Assembly: GCF_963676685.1 (NCBI RefSeq)
Contig: NC_092356.1
Location: 41,193,601-41,257,600, forward strand
Source: Mytilus edulis
Taxonomy: Eukaryota; Mollusca; Bivalvia; Mytilida; Mytilidae
Reading direction: 5' to 3'
DNA length: 64,000 nucleotides
Of the stretch, positions 43,801 through 53,774 are shown piece after piece. Within the stretch, counting starts at the first letter, position 1; each line of letters opens with the position of its first letter. The position numbers and the translations under genes were made by a program. The notes below the pieces were generated by a model that was not told the origin of the DNA, ran no database searches, and saw only the letters and a program-made list of their open reading frames with translations.

Positions 43801-43874
43801 TTACAGTTAATTATTTGAAGTACCCGTACTGATCACTGCTTAATTAACACTACTCACTTTTTGGACAAATCATC

Positions 43875-44534
43875 ATGGAAATTCCCGATGACTTGAGCGC
43901 TTTGTTAGCTGCCATGAAGTTGACTGGAAAAGAACCTGCCTGGAAGTTCTCGGCAAGTTCTGACCAGGTGTCAGTACAACTGACGTGGACCAAGACCAAG
44001 GCTAAGGAACCAGAGGCATCCTCTAGTAAATCCAAGCCGGCCCTGAAGAGCAAGCCACCCTCCACCAGGAGAAGAGACGCAAAGCGCTTTGACCAGTGGA
44101 AGGCAACAAAAACAGCCGTGATACCTGCTGAGCAAGTCCAACAAACTACCAACACACAAACAGAGGCAAGAGACAGCGTAGTTGGACACGTACTAACACC
44201 AACTAAGTATAAAGGGGAACCAGTTGGGGTTGTAGTCAATAGGGATATTGTCACCAGTCCCTACAACCCCAACAAGGCCTGCCACCGCCTTGTATATTAC
44301 ACCTCCACCAATGACAGAGGCAAGCGCAGTAGGGTCGACTATGAAGACGGGTTTGACATCGACCACCCAGACCTACTGCGCACACCACCGCACACATCGC
44401 CCGTCTTAAACGAACAATCCAAAGAGGCAATACAATCAGCCATACAAGCAGCACGTCCTGATACTCCGTACCAGCAAGACCAACGCAGTCGGAGTAAAAT
44501 GAAGGCAAAAAGACCGACAGACTCCAGTCTATAA
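43875..44534 (+). CDS. Unknown basic protein, ORF 1 of the foldback-like element
   Basis: 219 codons from a good ATG, about 50% or more GC in AT-rich surroundings, so the base use differs sharply from its neighbours. It begins MEIPDDLSALLAAMKLTGKE, has a short strand-like part (QVSVQLTWTK), a Lys/Ser-rich stretch with PPSTRRRDAKRFDQW, and a polar, proline-containing C-terminus ending in KMKAKRP. No domain I can name. The basic motif suggests nucleic-acid binding. GC content and an intact frame suggest a captured or selected gene. Confidence 0.65.
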   Translation: MEIPDDLSALLAAMKLTGKEPAWKFSASSDQVSVQLTWTKTKAKEPEASSSKSKPALKSKPPSTRRRDAKRFDQWKATKTAVIPAEQVQQTTNTQTEARDSVVGHVLTPTKYKGEPVGVVVNRDIVTSPYNPNKACHRLVYYTSTNDRGKRSRVDYEDGFDIDHPDLLRTPPHTSPVLNEQSKEAIQSAIQAARPDTPYQQDQRSRSKMKAKRPTDSSL

Positions 44535-44794
44535 AATAGGTAGATACAGTCCGCGATATCCAGACAGGATAGTCGGACTCTAAACACCCACACATCATCA
44601 TCAGTTAATTATTATTGAAAGTTATAGAGACTAGTGCTATCTCAAATTTCGATATTTTCAAATTTAATTTAATATTTATTGTACTTTGTGTATATAATAG
44701 TGTATATATTTTCACAGTGCTCTTTTCATTTTAATTTTAGTGCTTTTTTTTCAAACTGTTTCATATATTTCTTAGTGCTTAATTCGTCAACGTC

Positions 44795-45004
44795 ATGGCT
44801 AAACGTGTTTTGATTGCAGGTCATTCTCAAGTTAAATATTTTGATCAGTATTTAAAATTGTCTAATGTAGATGTTGTTTCCTTTTCAGGGTATCGTATTG
44901 AACAGATGTGGGGTGTCATAGGGCACAGGGTTCCCGACTACAGGATTGTTGTACTTCACATCGGAGCCAACAACCTGTGGAATGACACCCCAGCTGATGT
45001 GTAA
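44795..45004 (+). pseudogene. SGNH-hydrolase-like fragment, ORF 2 of the foldback-like element
   Basis: 69 codons. Block I is replaced by IAGHSQ (normally GDS or GHS, serine nucleophile retained), the glycine of block II is in FSGYRI, and block III is HIGANNL (normally GxND). The stop at 45002-45004 comes right after block III, so the block with the catalytic Asp and His is missing. Mobile elements of invertebrates often carry such domains. Probably a fragment or a first exon; splicing to the next ORF is possible but not shown. Confidence 0.55.
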
Positions 45005-45060
45005 CTCTTTTTCCAAAAGAAACATGTCAATGTGAATCCTCTTCTACTTGTTTTCATATT

Positions 45061-45960
45061 TTGGCTGCAAAAATTAGTATAGGGTTAGAGTCAACACAAA
45101 CAAATAATGTCGTTAGTTTAAGGGCCCTTTCAAAAAATAGCAAGAAAAAAATTGACAAAAAATCAGGAAGAAAACAACCAAGAGCAAATGATTATGGAAT
45201 TGAATTCGAACCTGCGCCAGATTCACAATTTTCTATAAATACTCCCTTGAAGCAAAAATTGATGACAACACCTTCAACGAATGGTAGCATAAAACCTAAT
45301 AAAACGCCTAAGATATCAACCGAATTTTCAACTCCTAAATCGAAAAAAAAACTTGAACTAAGTGTAATCGAAGAAGATGCGGGGGAAACACAAATTATAG
45401 ATGAGAAAAAAAATTCGATCGAAATTAATAAATCACTCCCTGTGAAAAAAAGAAAGATAGACGATATCAACTTAGATGAAATGGAAACCCCCACTAAAAA
45501 AACAAAAACTCAATCAAATCTCCCGTGGATAGGGTATTGCAGTCAACAGCACAAACAAAATATTTTAAATAATAAGTATCTTTGTTCTGATATCATTATT
45601 TCGACACAAAATCTTCTGAAATTTGAGTTTCCAGAAATAAATGGGTTCCAGGAAACAACTTTAGCGCCTGTTAAGGTAGATGGTAAATGGGTAAGTGAAA
45701 CAGGTTTTCAATCACAAGAGTCACCAAGTGTACAAATACACCATAATGGTAACGCTCATTGGGTTTTGTCTCTTCAAACTAGAGATGGAAACATCTATCT
45801 TCTAGACAGCTTATCACTAAATTTAACAACTTCATTAGAATATCAGTTAACGCAAATCTATGGTAAAGACAAGAAAAAATTAATAATAAGAATACCCGAT
45901 GTCCAAAGAAATTTACAGGCCACGATATACAGTTTTGATAAATTTGAAATAAATTTTTAA
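45061..45960 (+). pseudogene. Ulp1/C48-like cysteine protease fragment, ORF 3 of the foldback-like element
   Basis: About 299 codons counted from a TTG; the frame is open back to 44998 and has no ATG at this point, so it is probably an internal exon or a 5'-truncated gene. Residues 1-155 are Lys/Ser-rich and disordered. The C-terminal 145 resemble Ulp1-like proteases: an INGFQETTL segment, NAHWVLSL with the His, IYLLDSL with the Asp, and PDVQRN where the Gln precedes the active site. The frame then ends in IYSFDKFEINF with no DCG motif, so the catalytic Cys is missing. Deubiquitinase-like activity is therefore not expected from this copy. Confidence 0.6.
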
Positions 45961-46394
45961 AAATGTTAATTTAAAAAAATGTAAATTAATCACAATACCT
46001 ATTCTTGAAATTAATTTGAACATTATTTTTCCTTCATAAAATAGATAATAAAGAGATAAATTAATGTCAAAGAGTGTAGTGTATCAATAAATAATAAAAC
46101 AAAATAAGAAAAAAAAACAAACAAAAAAACAATAACTCCGCCAACGCCGGTCCCAAGCCCGGGTGAAAAAGGAGGAGGGTTGTTAATATCTAAATGAAAA
46201 ATATGAAATATCAGAAATGATTAGTATGCTATAATACTTTTGAAATTGGATATAATGAAATAAAAATGACAAGTATTTTATATCTAGTTTTAGGCATTAT
46301 TTCCTTTTTTTTTTTCATAAAAGGGGGTCAAGATTAAAACACAAGCTAGGACAAAGGTCAAGTTTCTGCGATTTTAGTTTGATATATTTTTATT

Positions 46395-47067
46395 GTTATT
46401 TATATCAAATCATTTATTATTAAATTGTCTTTAAGAATCATGTTCCGGGCTTTTTATATTTTTGTGAATTTTAGTTCAAAGTTGAAAATTTCACTTCAAT
46501 ATTGGTATACCAGGGTGACTTCCGGTCAACTTTTTGCCCTTTTATAGTAATATATTTATTTTTTTCTTTATATCATATTATTTGTCATTTAAATGTCTTT
46601 AAGAATCAATTTACAGACTTTGACCGGGATTTTTATTTTTTTTGGAATTTTAATTCAAAGTTGAAAATTTGACTTCATCATTTATATACCAGGGTGACTT
46701 CCGGTCAACTTTTTGCCCTTTTATAGTAATATATTTATTTTTTTCTTTATATCATATTATTTGTCATTTAAATGTCTTTAAGAATCAATTTACAGACTTT
46801 GACCGGGTTATATGCTTTTTCGTGAATATAAGTTTTACTGTTCAAAAATGTGTTGTCAGAGTCACACTAAGAAACACTTCCGGTCAACTTTTCGGTAAAA
46901 AAGCATATTCAAATATTTTTTTTTTTAATTTAATCTTATAGCCCATTGTAATAGCTTTCAGAATCACTTTTATTTATTGATTTATCTTAAGCGGTTCCAG
47001 AGATATTAATTATAATACACCAATTTTTCACTTCCGCGTTTTCCACTTCCGCGTTTTAGACCCTCCC
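46395..47067 (-). repeat. Right long inverted repeat of the foldback-like element
   Basis: Reverse complement of the left repeat with scattered substitutions (for example TATAGCCCATTG versus the complement of TAATAGGCTATA). Confidence 0.85.
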
Positions 47068-47135
47068 CCATCTAGTCACACGTTTATATGCCTTACCACT
47101 CATACGGCCCGAACAGCCAAACACACAACATAACA

Positions 47136-47150
47136 TGGTGGCAGCGCAAA
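47136..47150 (+). promoter_or_regulatory. Primer-binding-site-like sequence of the gypsy element
   Basis: TGGTGGCAGCGC directly follows the 5' LTR end. TGG is the expected start for pairing with a tRNA 3' CCA end; I do not assign the tRNA. Confidence 0.55.
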
Positions 47151-47218
47151 TGTAAACGAACTCAGGCTTTCGATTGAATAACTTTTAGAGAATATTTGAA
47201 GTGATTTGAAGCGAAATT

Positions 47219-48086
47219 ATGGAAAATCAGCTGAAAACGCCGGACAAACTGAACTTTGAAGTTACCGATCTTGCACACACATGTAAAAAGTGGAAAGAAG
47301 AATTCTCACTGTATGCCGAGCTAGCATTAGACGGTAAAGATGAAAATTCAAAGTTAGAATGTTTAAATACTTGATCGGAAGTAGAGGACGAGAAGTGTAC
47401 GATACTTTGACTTTTGCTGAGACTGAAAACGATAGAACAGTTGATATTGTGCTCCAGAAATTCGACACTTATTGCAATCCGTTGAAAAACGAGACAGTTG
47501 AGCGATATAAATTTAATTCTAGGACACAACAGAGTGGTGAGTCCGTATCTAAATATTATACAGAACTGAAATTAATAGCAGCACATTGTGGCTATGGAGC
47601 GCTTGAGGAGTCACTTATAAGAGATCAGATAGTGTGTGGAATAAAAGACACCCAGGTACGTGAACGATTATTACGCGATAGTAAATTGACACTGAAGGGT
47701 TGTTTAGACACCTGTAGAGCTACAGAATTTTCAAAGGAGCGTATTAAAGAGATAGAAAATTCTCCAGCAGAGGTGCATGCAGTTAAGTCGCCAAGTCATG
47801 GTGCAAGTGCAAGACATAAGAATAACTATGAAAAACCGAAGTCTAAGATAGATTGTCGTTATTGTGGACGCAAGCATGAGCCAAGTAAGCAGAAATGCCC
47901 TGCTTATGGACAATCGTGTCGTAAATGCAACAAGAAAGATCATTTCGCAGCCGTGTGTGGACGTAACAAGCCGCAACAGCACAAAAGTCGTGGAAATCAA
48001 AGGAACCAACGTGTAAACTTGATGTATGATGATGAAGATTCTGATGAGTATTATGAAACTATTAAAACTGTAACAGGCACTACCAA
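47219..48086 (+). pseudogene. Ty3/gypsy gag, frameshifted
   Basis: ATG at 47219; the first 44 codons run in one frame, then a one-base shift near 47345 is needed to enter the long frame that begins at 47359. The long frame has the capsid-type helical core and two zinc knuckles (CRYCGRKHEPSKQKC and CRKCNKKDHFAAVC). The downstream end is cut at 48086 by an inserted element, so the natural gag-protease transition is destroyed. Assigned by position between LTR and protease and by the knuckles. Confidence 0.87.
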
Positions 48087-50237
48087 GGCCGTAGCGCATG
48101 TCTTTTTAAAGTGAGGCATTTCGGCGAGCGGAGCGAGGCGAAAAATTTTTGGGCCCTTTTTTTTAGGGGGGTTCGGATGCATGAAACGGAAGAAGCTTAT
48201 TTCAGCATTAATATCTATAATAAAAAAAAAAATATAACAGAAATGCGTTTTTTTTATTAGCTAGCCTAGTAAGTAAGAAAACGAGTTTCAATATTAAAGT
48301 TAATCTCTGTTGGTAAACCAAAACTTTCCGATTCTCCTGTAACCCGTACTATTAAAAAGCTTCAACACACGTTCTGATGTATATATATCAGGGTTGGCAA
48401 AGTATTACCCACCCGGGTTTTCCCGGGCTGGGCAATACTCCCAGAAATGGGTAATAGTGGGCATTACTGGGCAATATGATTTTTTAAGCTTATTTTAACA
48501 CAAAATAGTAAAGACTTGTTATAGTTTCATAGTATAACAGCTAAATATATACTTTTTATACAGATAACGTTACCATTGACAGTCATTTCTAGAAAATTCA
48601 ATTGCATTCTCTTCTCTATTAATTTTATATGTAGGCAGAATACAAGATTTGCACATTTAAAGATACCTTTTAATTACCAAGTATTGTTTCAATAATCCAA
48701 ACTTTGAAAAATACATTTTATTGCAGTGTTTAAGTGAATTGTTATACATTCATATTGCTAAATAAACACCCTACAGGGTCATGCCATTAACAATTATGAA
48801 ATTGAAAGGACTGATTATTGTTACATAAACAAATCTGTGTTCTAATCTGAATAATTACTTATTAATTAGTGACAGTACATATACATTATTTAAATGTGAT
48901 TTTTCTTTAGTACATGTAATTGTTAATTCTTAATAGGAGCTATATTCATTTGAAATAAAATGATTTATTTGCTTTATATTTACAGTTTGCCAATCTAGAC
49001 AAATGCTAAACAAACAAAATAGGGTATAAATATCTTATTAAATGTATAACATTTCTGTTTATCACTGAATCCTCTTTAAAATTCAGATAGATATTTTATA
49101 TTACCCAGTATTGCCCAGTATTACTCACTAAAACCCAGTAAAACCCGGGTTTTCCCAGTATTTCCCACTGGGCTGGGCAATACTCATAAAACCCGGGTTT
49201 TTGCCAACCCTGATATATATATATATATTTATCTCCAACAGCAAGTTATAAGCTTCTAAAAGACCAGAACATATTATAAGCATCAATTAAGATACATTTA
49301 TTAAACATAATCATTAACCATAAGAATATGTACAGAGAAGACTAGACCAACATTGTTACTTAACCAGATGTTTGACGTTCTAATGTCACAAGTTATCTGT
49401 AAACATGTAAACATTCCGCTGGAAGACATGTCCACCTATTTGGACACATTATTCTACCAATTTTTAAGTCATTGGTCTAACCCACCGTTCGGGGTTCGAA
49501 CCTACGGCCTACCACAATAGAATCAATGGAACACGCTAGCATACAACCAAACAATGCTAATAATAATAATAATAAAAAAGAAACACGAAAAAAATATTTT
49601 CAAACAATACCAAAAATATAGTTCATACTTTTATCAAGGATTTGTATAGAAATACAAATCCTTGCTTTTATTAAAGATAAATAAAAATCATGAATTGCTT
49701 TATACGTTAAAGACTTCCATATAAAAGGCGCTTCATGATTTTGTTTAAATCAATTATAAATAATCCTTATATTTTTTGGTCAATGAATTATTTTATCGAT
49801 TTGCATTTGCGGCATGTTTGTTTTTCAGTGTGTAAACATTGGTAGATTCAAAAATAAACCAAGAAAGTTATAAGCCAGCATACTTATTGGGGGGTGTTTC
49901 AACTTTTTTTTTCTCTTAAAGAACCCGTCTTCAACCAGTTTTGTAACGACATAAATAAGATTTGTTTCAATTTTTGTATTTTGATTTGTAATCGGGACAC
50001 TTATTTTGTTTTACCGTCACCGCTATGGTAAAATAATAATATTCAAAATAGCTGCTGCAGATTGGAAACACTGTATGTAGTGTGCCGGTAGATAGTTTGA
50101 AACTCGAAACTCGCATATTGATAATGTAAAATACATGAAATTAAAAAAAATGACACTTCTAAAGTTTGATAGTCGTTTCAAAAGTGAGGCATTTGCCTCA
50201 TTTGCCTCCATTACGCTACGGCCCTGCCTACTACAAA
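48079..50237. mobile_element. 2.1-kb inverted-repeat element inserted at the gag-pol junction
   Basis: Inverted ends GGCCGTAGCG (48087) and CGCTACGGCC (to 50223); the right end has about six further bases. Near-identical ACTACCAA (48079-48086) and ACTACAAA (50230-50237) look like an 8-bp target duplication. Near each end GTGAGGCATTT occurs. The interior is noncoding apart from a nested hAT-like MITE. It separates gag from protease in the host element. Confidence 0.7.
48381..49220. mobile_element. hAT-like MITE nested in the 2.1-kb element
   Basis: 824 bp from CAGGGTTGGCAAA (48389) to TTTGCCAACCCTG (49212), flanked by ATATATAT on both sides (8 bp, as for hAT, but in a TA-rich context). Sub-terminal segments repeat CCCGGGTTTT and GGGCAATACT many times in both orientations, giving a strong fold. 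No transposase. Confidence 0.8.
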
Positions 50238-51996
50238 ACATGTATATGCTACGATGAATGTGAACGATCGTCCAATAAAGTTCCAAATTGACAGTGGTGC
50301 AAGTTGTAATGTTATTCCGATGAACAAACTGAAAGTACTAGAATGTAAAATTGTAAAATCTAGTACTGTCTTAACGACTTACGACAACTCTGAAATAAGA
50401 CCGCTTGGAAAGACCACATTAAAATTGGTAAATGCTAAGAATGGCAAAAGTTACGCCGAAACATTTATTGTTGTAAAGGAAAACACAACACCAATTTTGG
50501 GTAATCAGACTATTCAACACATGAACTTAGTAACAATTAATTATGACAATATACAGGCGTTAGATATCAACGAGATAAGTTTATCCGAAAAGTCAGTATT
50601 TAGGCAATACAAGGACGTGTTTGACGGAACAGGCTGTTTACCAGGAACATATCGTCTCGAAATAGATGAAACCGTTAGACCAGTGGTGCACCCACCACGC
50701 AAGATACCTGTCGCGTTGCGCGATAAGCTGAAAACTGAATTAGAACGTTTAACCGACAAAGAAATGATTACGCCGGTTACTGAGCCAACTCCGTGGGTGA
50801 ACAATCTAGTGATCGTTGAAAAACCGAACAAGTTGAGAATTTGCCTTGACCCGCGTGATTTGAATAAGGCTATTAAGCGCAGTCACTACCCGATGCCGAC
50901 TATAGAGGAGTTATTGCCAGATTTGAATAAAGCTAGGATATTCTCCGTTGCCGATGCGCGTAATGGATTTTGGCATGTGAAATTGGACAATGATAGCTCA
51001 ATGTTAACTACATTTAACACACCGCATGGACGATTTCGATGGCTTAGAATGCCTTTCGGACTTAATTCCGCGCCGGAAGAATTCCAACGTAGTCAAAATC
51101 AGAATATGGAAGGATTAAACGGTGTGCGTTGCGTTCATGATGATATTTTGATTTTCGGTGAAGGCGAAACCGATGAAGCAGCTTCTCGCGACCATGACCG
51201 CAATTTTAGAGCTCTGATGGAACGATGCAGAGATAAGAACCTCAAACTGAATAGTGACAAATTAAAGTTTAAGCAAACCGAGGTAAGATTCGTAGGACAT
51301 CTTTTGACAAATGCAGGAGGTCGAGCCGATCCCGACAAAGTGAAAGCCGTAACGAAAATGCCTATTCCGACCGACGTATCCGCCGTCAAGAGATTTGTAG
51401 GTTTCGTGACCTATTTGAGTAAGTTCTTGCCAAAGTTGAGCGATTTATGCGAGCCGTTGCGAAAACTGACAGTACAAAATGCAGAATGGTGCTGGTTAGA
51501 TGCACATGATAGAGCGGTATCCGAGATTAAGAAACTAGTATGCGCTAGTCCAGTTCTTAGATAATATGATCCGAAAGAAGAATTGACGCTTCAATGTGAC
51601 GCTTCGTTAACAGGACTAGGAGCAAGTTTATTGCAAAATGGACAACCGATAACGTTTGCAAGCAGAGCACTTACCGATGTTGAGACCCGTTACGCACAAA
51701 TTGAAAAAGAGATGTTAACCGTAGTATTTGGCCTAGAGCGATTTCACCAGTATACCTACGGACGAATTGTAAATGTGGACAGCGATCATAAACCTCTCGA
51801 GTCGATAGTGAAGAAATCACTTTTAGCCGCTCCGAGACGTCTACAGCGTATGTTGCTCCGAATACAGCAATACAATTACAATATCAGATATAAACCCGGA
51901 AGTACAATGTATATTGCCGATACATTGAGTCGTGCGTATCTAAAAGAGACTGATACAACAAGCTTTGAAAAGGATTTAAATTATAAATATGGTTAA
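50238..51996 (+). pseudogene. Ty3/gypsy protease, reverse transcriptase and RNase H, interrupted by a stop
   Basis: The protease active site reads QIDSGASCNVIP near the start. RT follows with ICLDPRDLNKAI, FSVADARNGFWHVKL, LRMPFGLNSAPEEFQR and VHDDILIF, in which the usual aromatic residue before DD is His. RNase H follows the stop (LQCDASLTGLGASLL, IEKEMLTVVFGLERF, VDSDHKPLE). An in-frame TAA at 51562-51564 separates RT from RNase H. The upstream junction to gag is lost through an insertion. The frame ends at a frameshift close to 51985. Confidence 0.9.
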
Positions 51997-53429
51997 ATAT
52001 TTGCCGATGACCGAATCAAGAGTGAAAGACATTAAGTTACATTCACAGGATGACTAGTCTTTGCAAGTACTGCAAACTACCTTATTACATGGATGGCCGA
52101 TTAAGCGCGAGGACACACCCTCACTTGCGAAACCGTACTTCGACTTCAGAGATGAAATAACCGTACAAGATGGAATTCTTTTCCGTGGCGAAAGAGCAAT
52201 TATTCCGAGAACTCTCCGTATGGACATGATGCAGCGTATTCATTCGTCTCATATTGGAATTGGTGGTAGTTTACGCCGTGCAAAAGAATGCTTGTATTGG
52301 CCCGGTATGCATTCTGACATTACACAGTGTATTCAATCGTGTGAAACATGTCAAATGTTTGAGAATAAACAGCAGAAAGAGACTTTAATTCCGCACGAAG
52401 TCCCAGACCGACCGTGGGCAAAAGTTGGAACCGATTTGTGTAGTTTCGAAGGAAAGGACTATCTTGTGACTGTGGATTATTTTTCTAATTTTTGGGAAAT
52501 TGACTTTCTAGAAAGCACAAAACCGAAAACCGTCATTCGCAAACTACGAGCCTTATTCGCAAGGTATGGCATACCTGACACCGTAATATCCGATTATGGA
52601 CCGCAATTTAGTTGCAACGAGTTTGTGAAATTCGCGACCGAATGGGAATTCGACCATAAAACGTCTTCTCCAACCTACCCGCAAAGTAACGGAAAAGCAG
52701 AGCAAGCAGTGAAATCCGCAAAGAGACTCATGAAACGTGCTCGAAAAGACAATAAAGATATTTACTTGAGTATTCTAGACTTCCGTAACACACCAACCGA
52801 AGGAATGTCTAGCAGTCCATCCCAACGACTTATGTGTAGAAAAAACGAAAACGAGATTGCCAATTTCGTCATCTCTCCTGAAACCACATATTCCTTTATT
52901 CGCATCAAAGGAAATTGAAAGAAACAAAGATCAACAGTGTCAATATTATGACCGAAACGCGAGAGACTTACAAGAGTTAGAAAATGGACAACGTGTATGG
53001 ATTTCTCCGAAACCGAATGATCGTACTAAAACTTGGACAAAAGGTATTATTAAGAGAAAAGTGGACATTAGATCTTATGAAGTGAACACCGATCAAGGAC
53101 AGAAATTGCGTCGAAACAGGAGAGACATACGTATAACTAGTGGTACAAACAAACAATCTGACAACTACGTGAGGCCGAATGATATTGACTTAAATCTGTA
53201 TAGAATACCAGAAAACGCGCCTAGCACAGATAACAGACCAAATCAAAACATTGACAATACTCAAACCGCGACACCGCCTCGTAGTCCATCTATGGAACCT
53301 AGTGTCAGTCAACCCGATGTTGATTGTAATCCGTTCGTCCAGCCGATTAGAAATCCACAATCTACCAATACCAGATCCGGAAGACAAGTGAAGTTTCCAC
53401 AAAAGTACAATGACTTTGATACTGGATAA
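51997..53429 (+). pseudogene. Ty3/gypsy integrase and C-terminal tail, with stop and frameshift
   Basis: Continues in a second frame after the break near 51985; a TAG sits at 52055-52057. The HHCC zinc region has HSSHIGIGG and CETCQ. The catalytic core has the first Asp in VGTDLCSF, the second in VISDYGPQF and the Glu in SNGKAEQAV, so the DDE set is intact. A further one-base shift in an A run near 52842 moves the reading into the frame that ends at 53427-53429 with an Arg/Pro-rich tail (RSGRQVKFPQKYNDF). Confidence 0.88.
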
Positions 53430-53612
53430 ATGTTTAAAATTTTATGAAAATGTTGAACTGTTAAAGTGAATTTTCTAGTCAAGTCTTTAATTTTGAGATT
53501 AACAATTTTCTAGTCAAAGTTTTAACTAGTCATTACAAATTCTTTTGATAGACATTAATTTTGCAAATATCATTTTGATTTGATTAATTAGCTTTTCTTA
53601 AAGAAAGAAGGA

Positions 53613-53774
53613 TGTAACGATTATACTTTATTATATTCGTTTCGTTTATACAAATCTGTAATTTGTGTTCATCACTTCCGTTTTAGCATCATTAAAAATG
53701 GCTCTCTCCATCTAGTCACACGTTTATATGCCTAACACTCATACGGCCCGAACAGCCAAACACACAACATAACA
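53613..53774 (+). repeat. 3' LTR of the gypsy element (162 bp)
   Basis: Starts TGTAACGATTATACTTTATT, ends AACACACAACATAACA-type TG...CA termini, preceded by the purine tract AAGAAAGAAGGA (53601-53612). Uninterrupted copy; serves as empty site for the insertions in the 5' LTR. Confidence 0.92.

Larger units (their letters stand above)
42359..47072. mobile_element. Foldback-like DNA element with long inverted repeats and three ORFs
   Basis: Target duplication CCATC at 42359-42363 and 47068-47072; the intact 3' LTR has it once. The outermost 19 bp match 18 of 19 (GGGAAGGTCTAAAACGCGG and its inverse). Inverted repeats extend about 680 bp on each side (to about 43045 and from about 46395). They are built of ~180-bp sub-repeats, each with AAGTTGACCGGAAGT. 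The interior has a promoter-like block and ORFs at 43875, 44795 and 45061. No transposase is recognisable, so it is probably mobilised in trans. Long sub-repeated ends recall foldback and Mutator-like elements; the superfamily is not settled. Confidence 0.82.
41851..47135 (+). repeat. 5' LTR of the gypsy element, split into three pieces
   Basis: Pieces 41851-41902, about 42317-42363 and 47073-47135 match the 3' LTR in order. The gaps are a 414-bp insert and the 4.7-kb foldback-like element. One A/T difference in the first piece and a small indel in the last are the main differences from the 3' LTR. Confidence 0.9.

Noticed and set aside
43850..44601. Minus-strand frames of 72-134 codons.
   Set aside because: Antisense to the GC-rich ORF at 43875; GC-rich DNA has few stops on the opposite strand.
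42364..47067. Assignment to Polinton/Maverick because of long inverted ends and a cysteine-protease-like ORF.
   Set aside because: No polymerase, integrase, ATPase or capsid gene, size 4.7 kb, ends start GGGA, and the duplication is 5 bp, whereas Polintons have 6 bp and AG ends.
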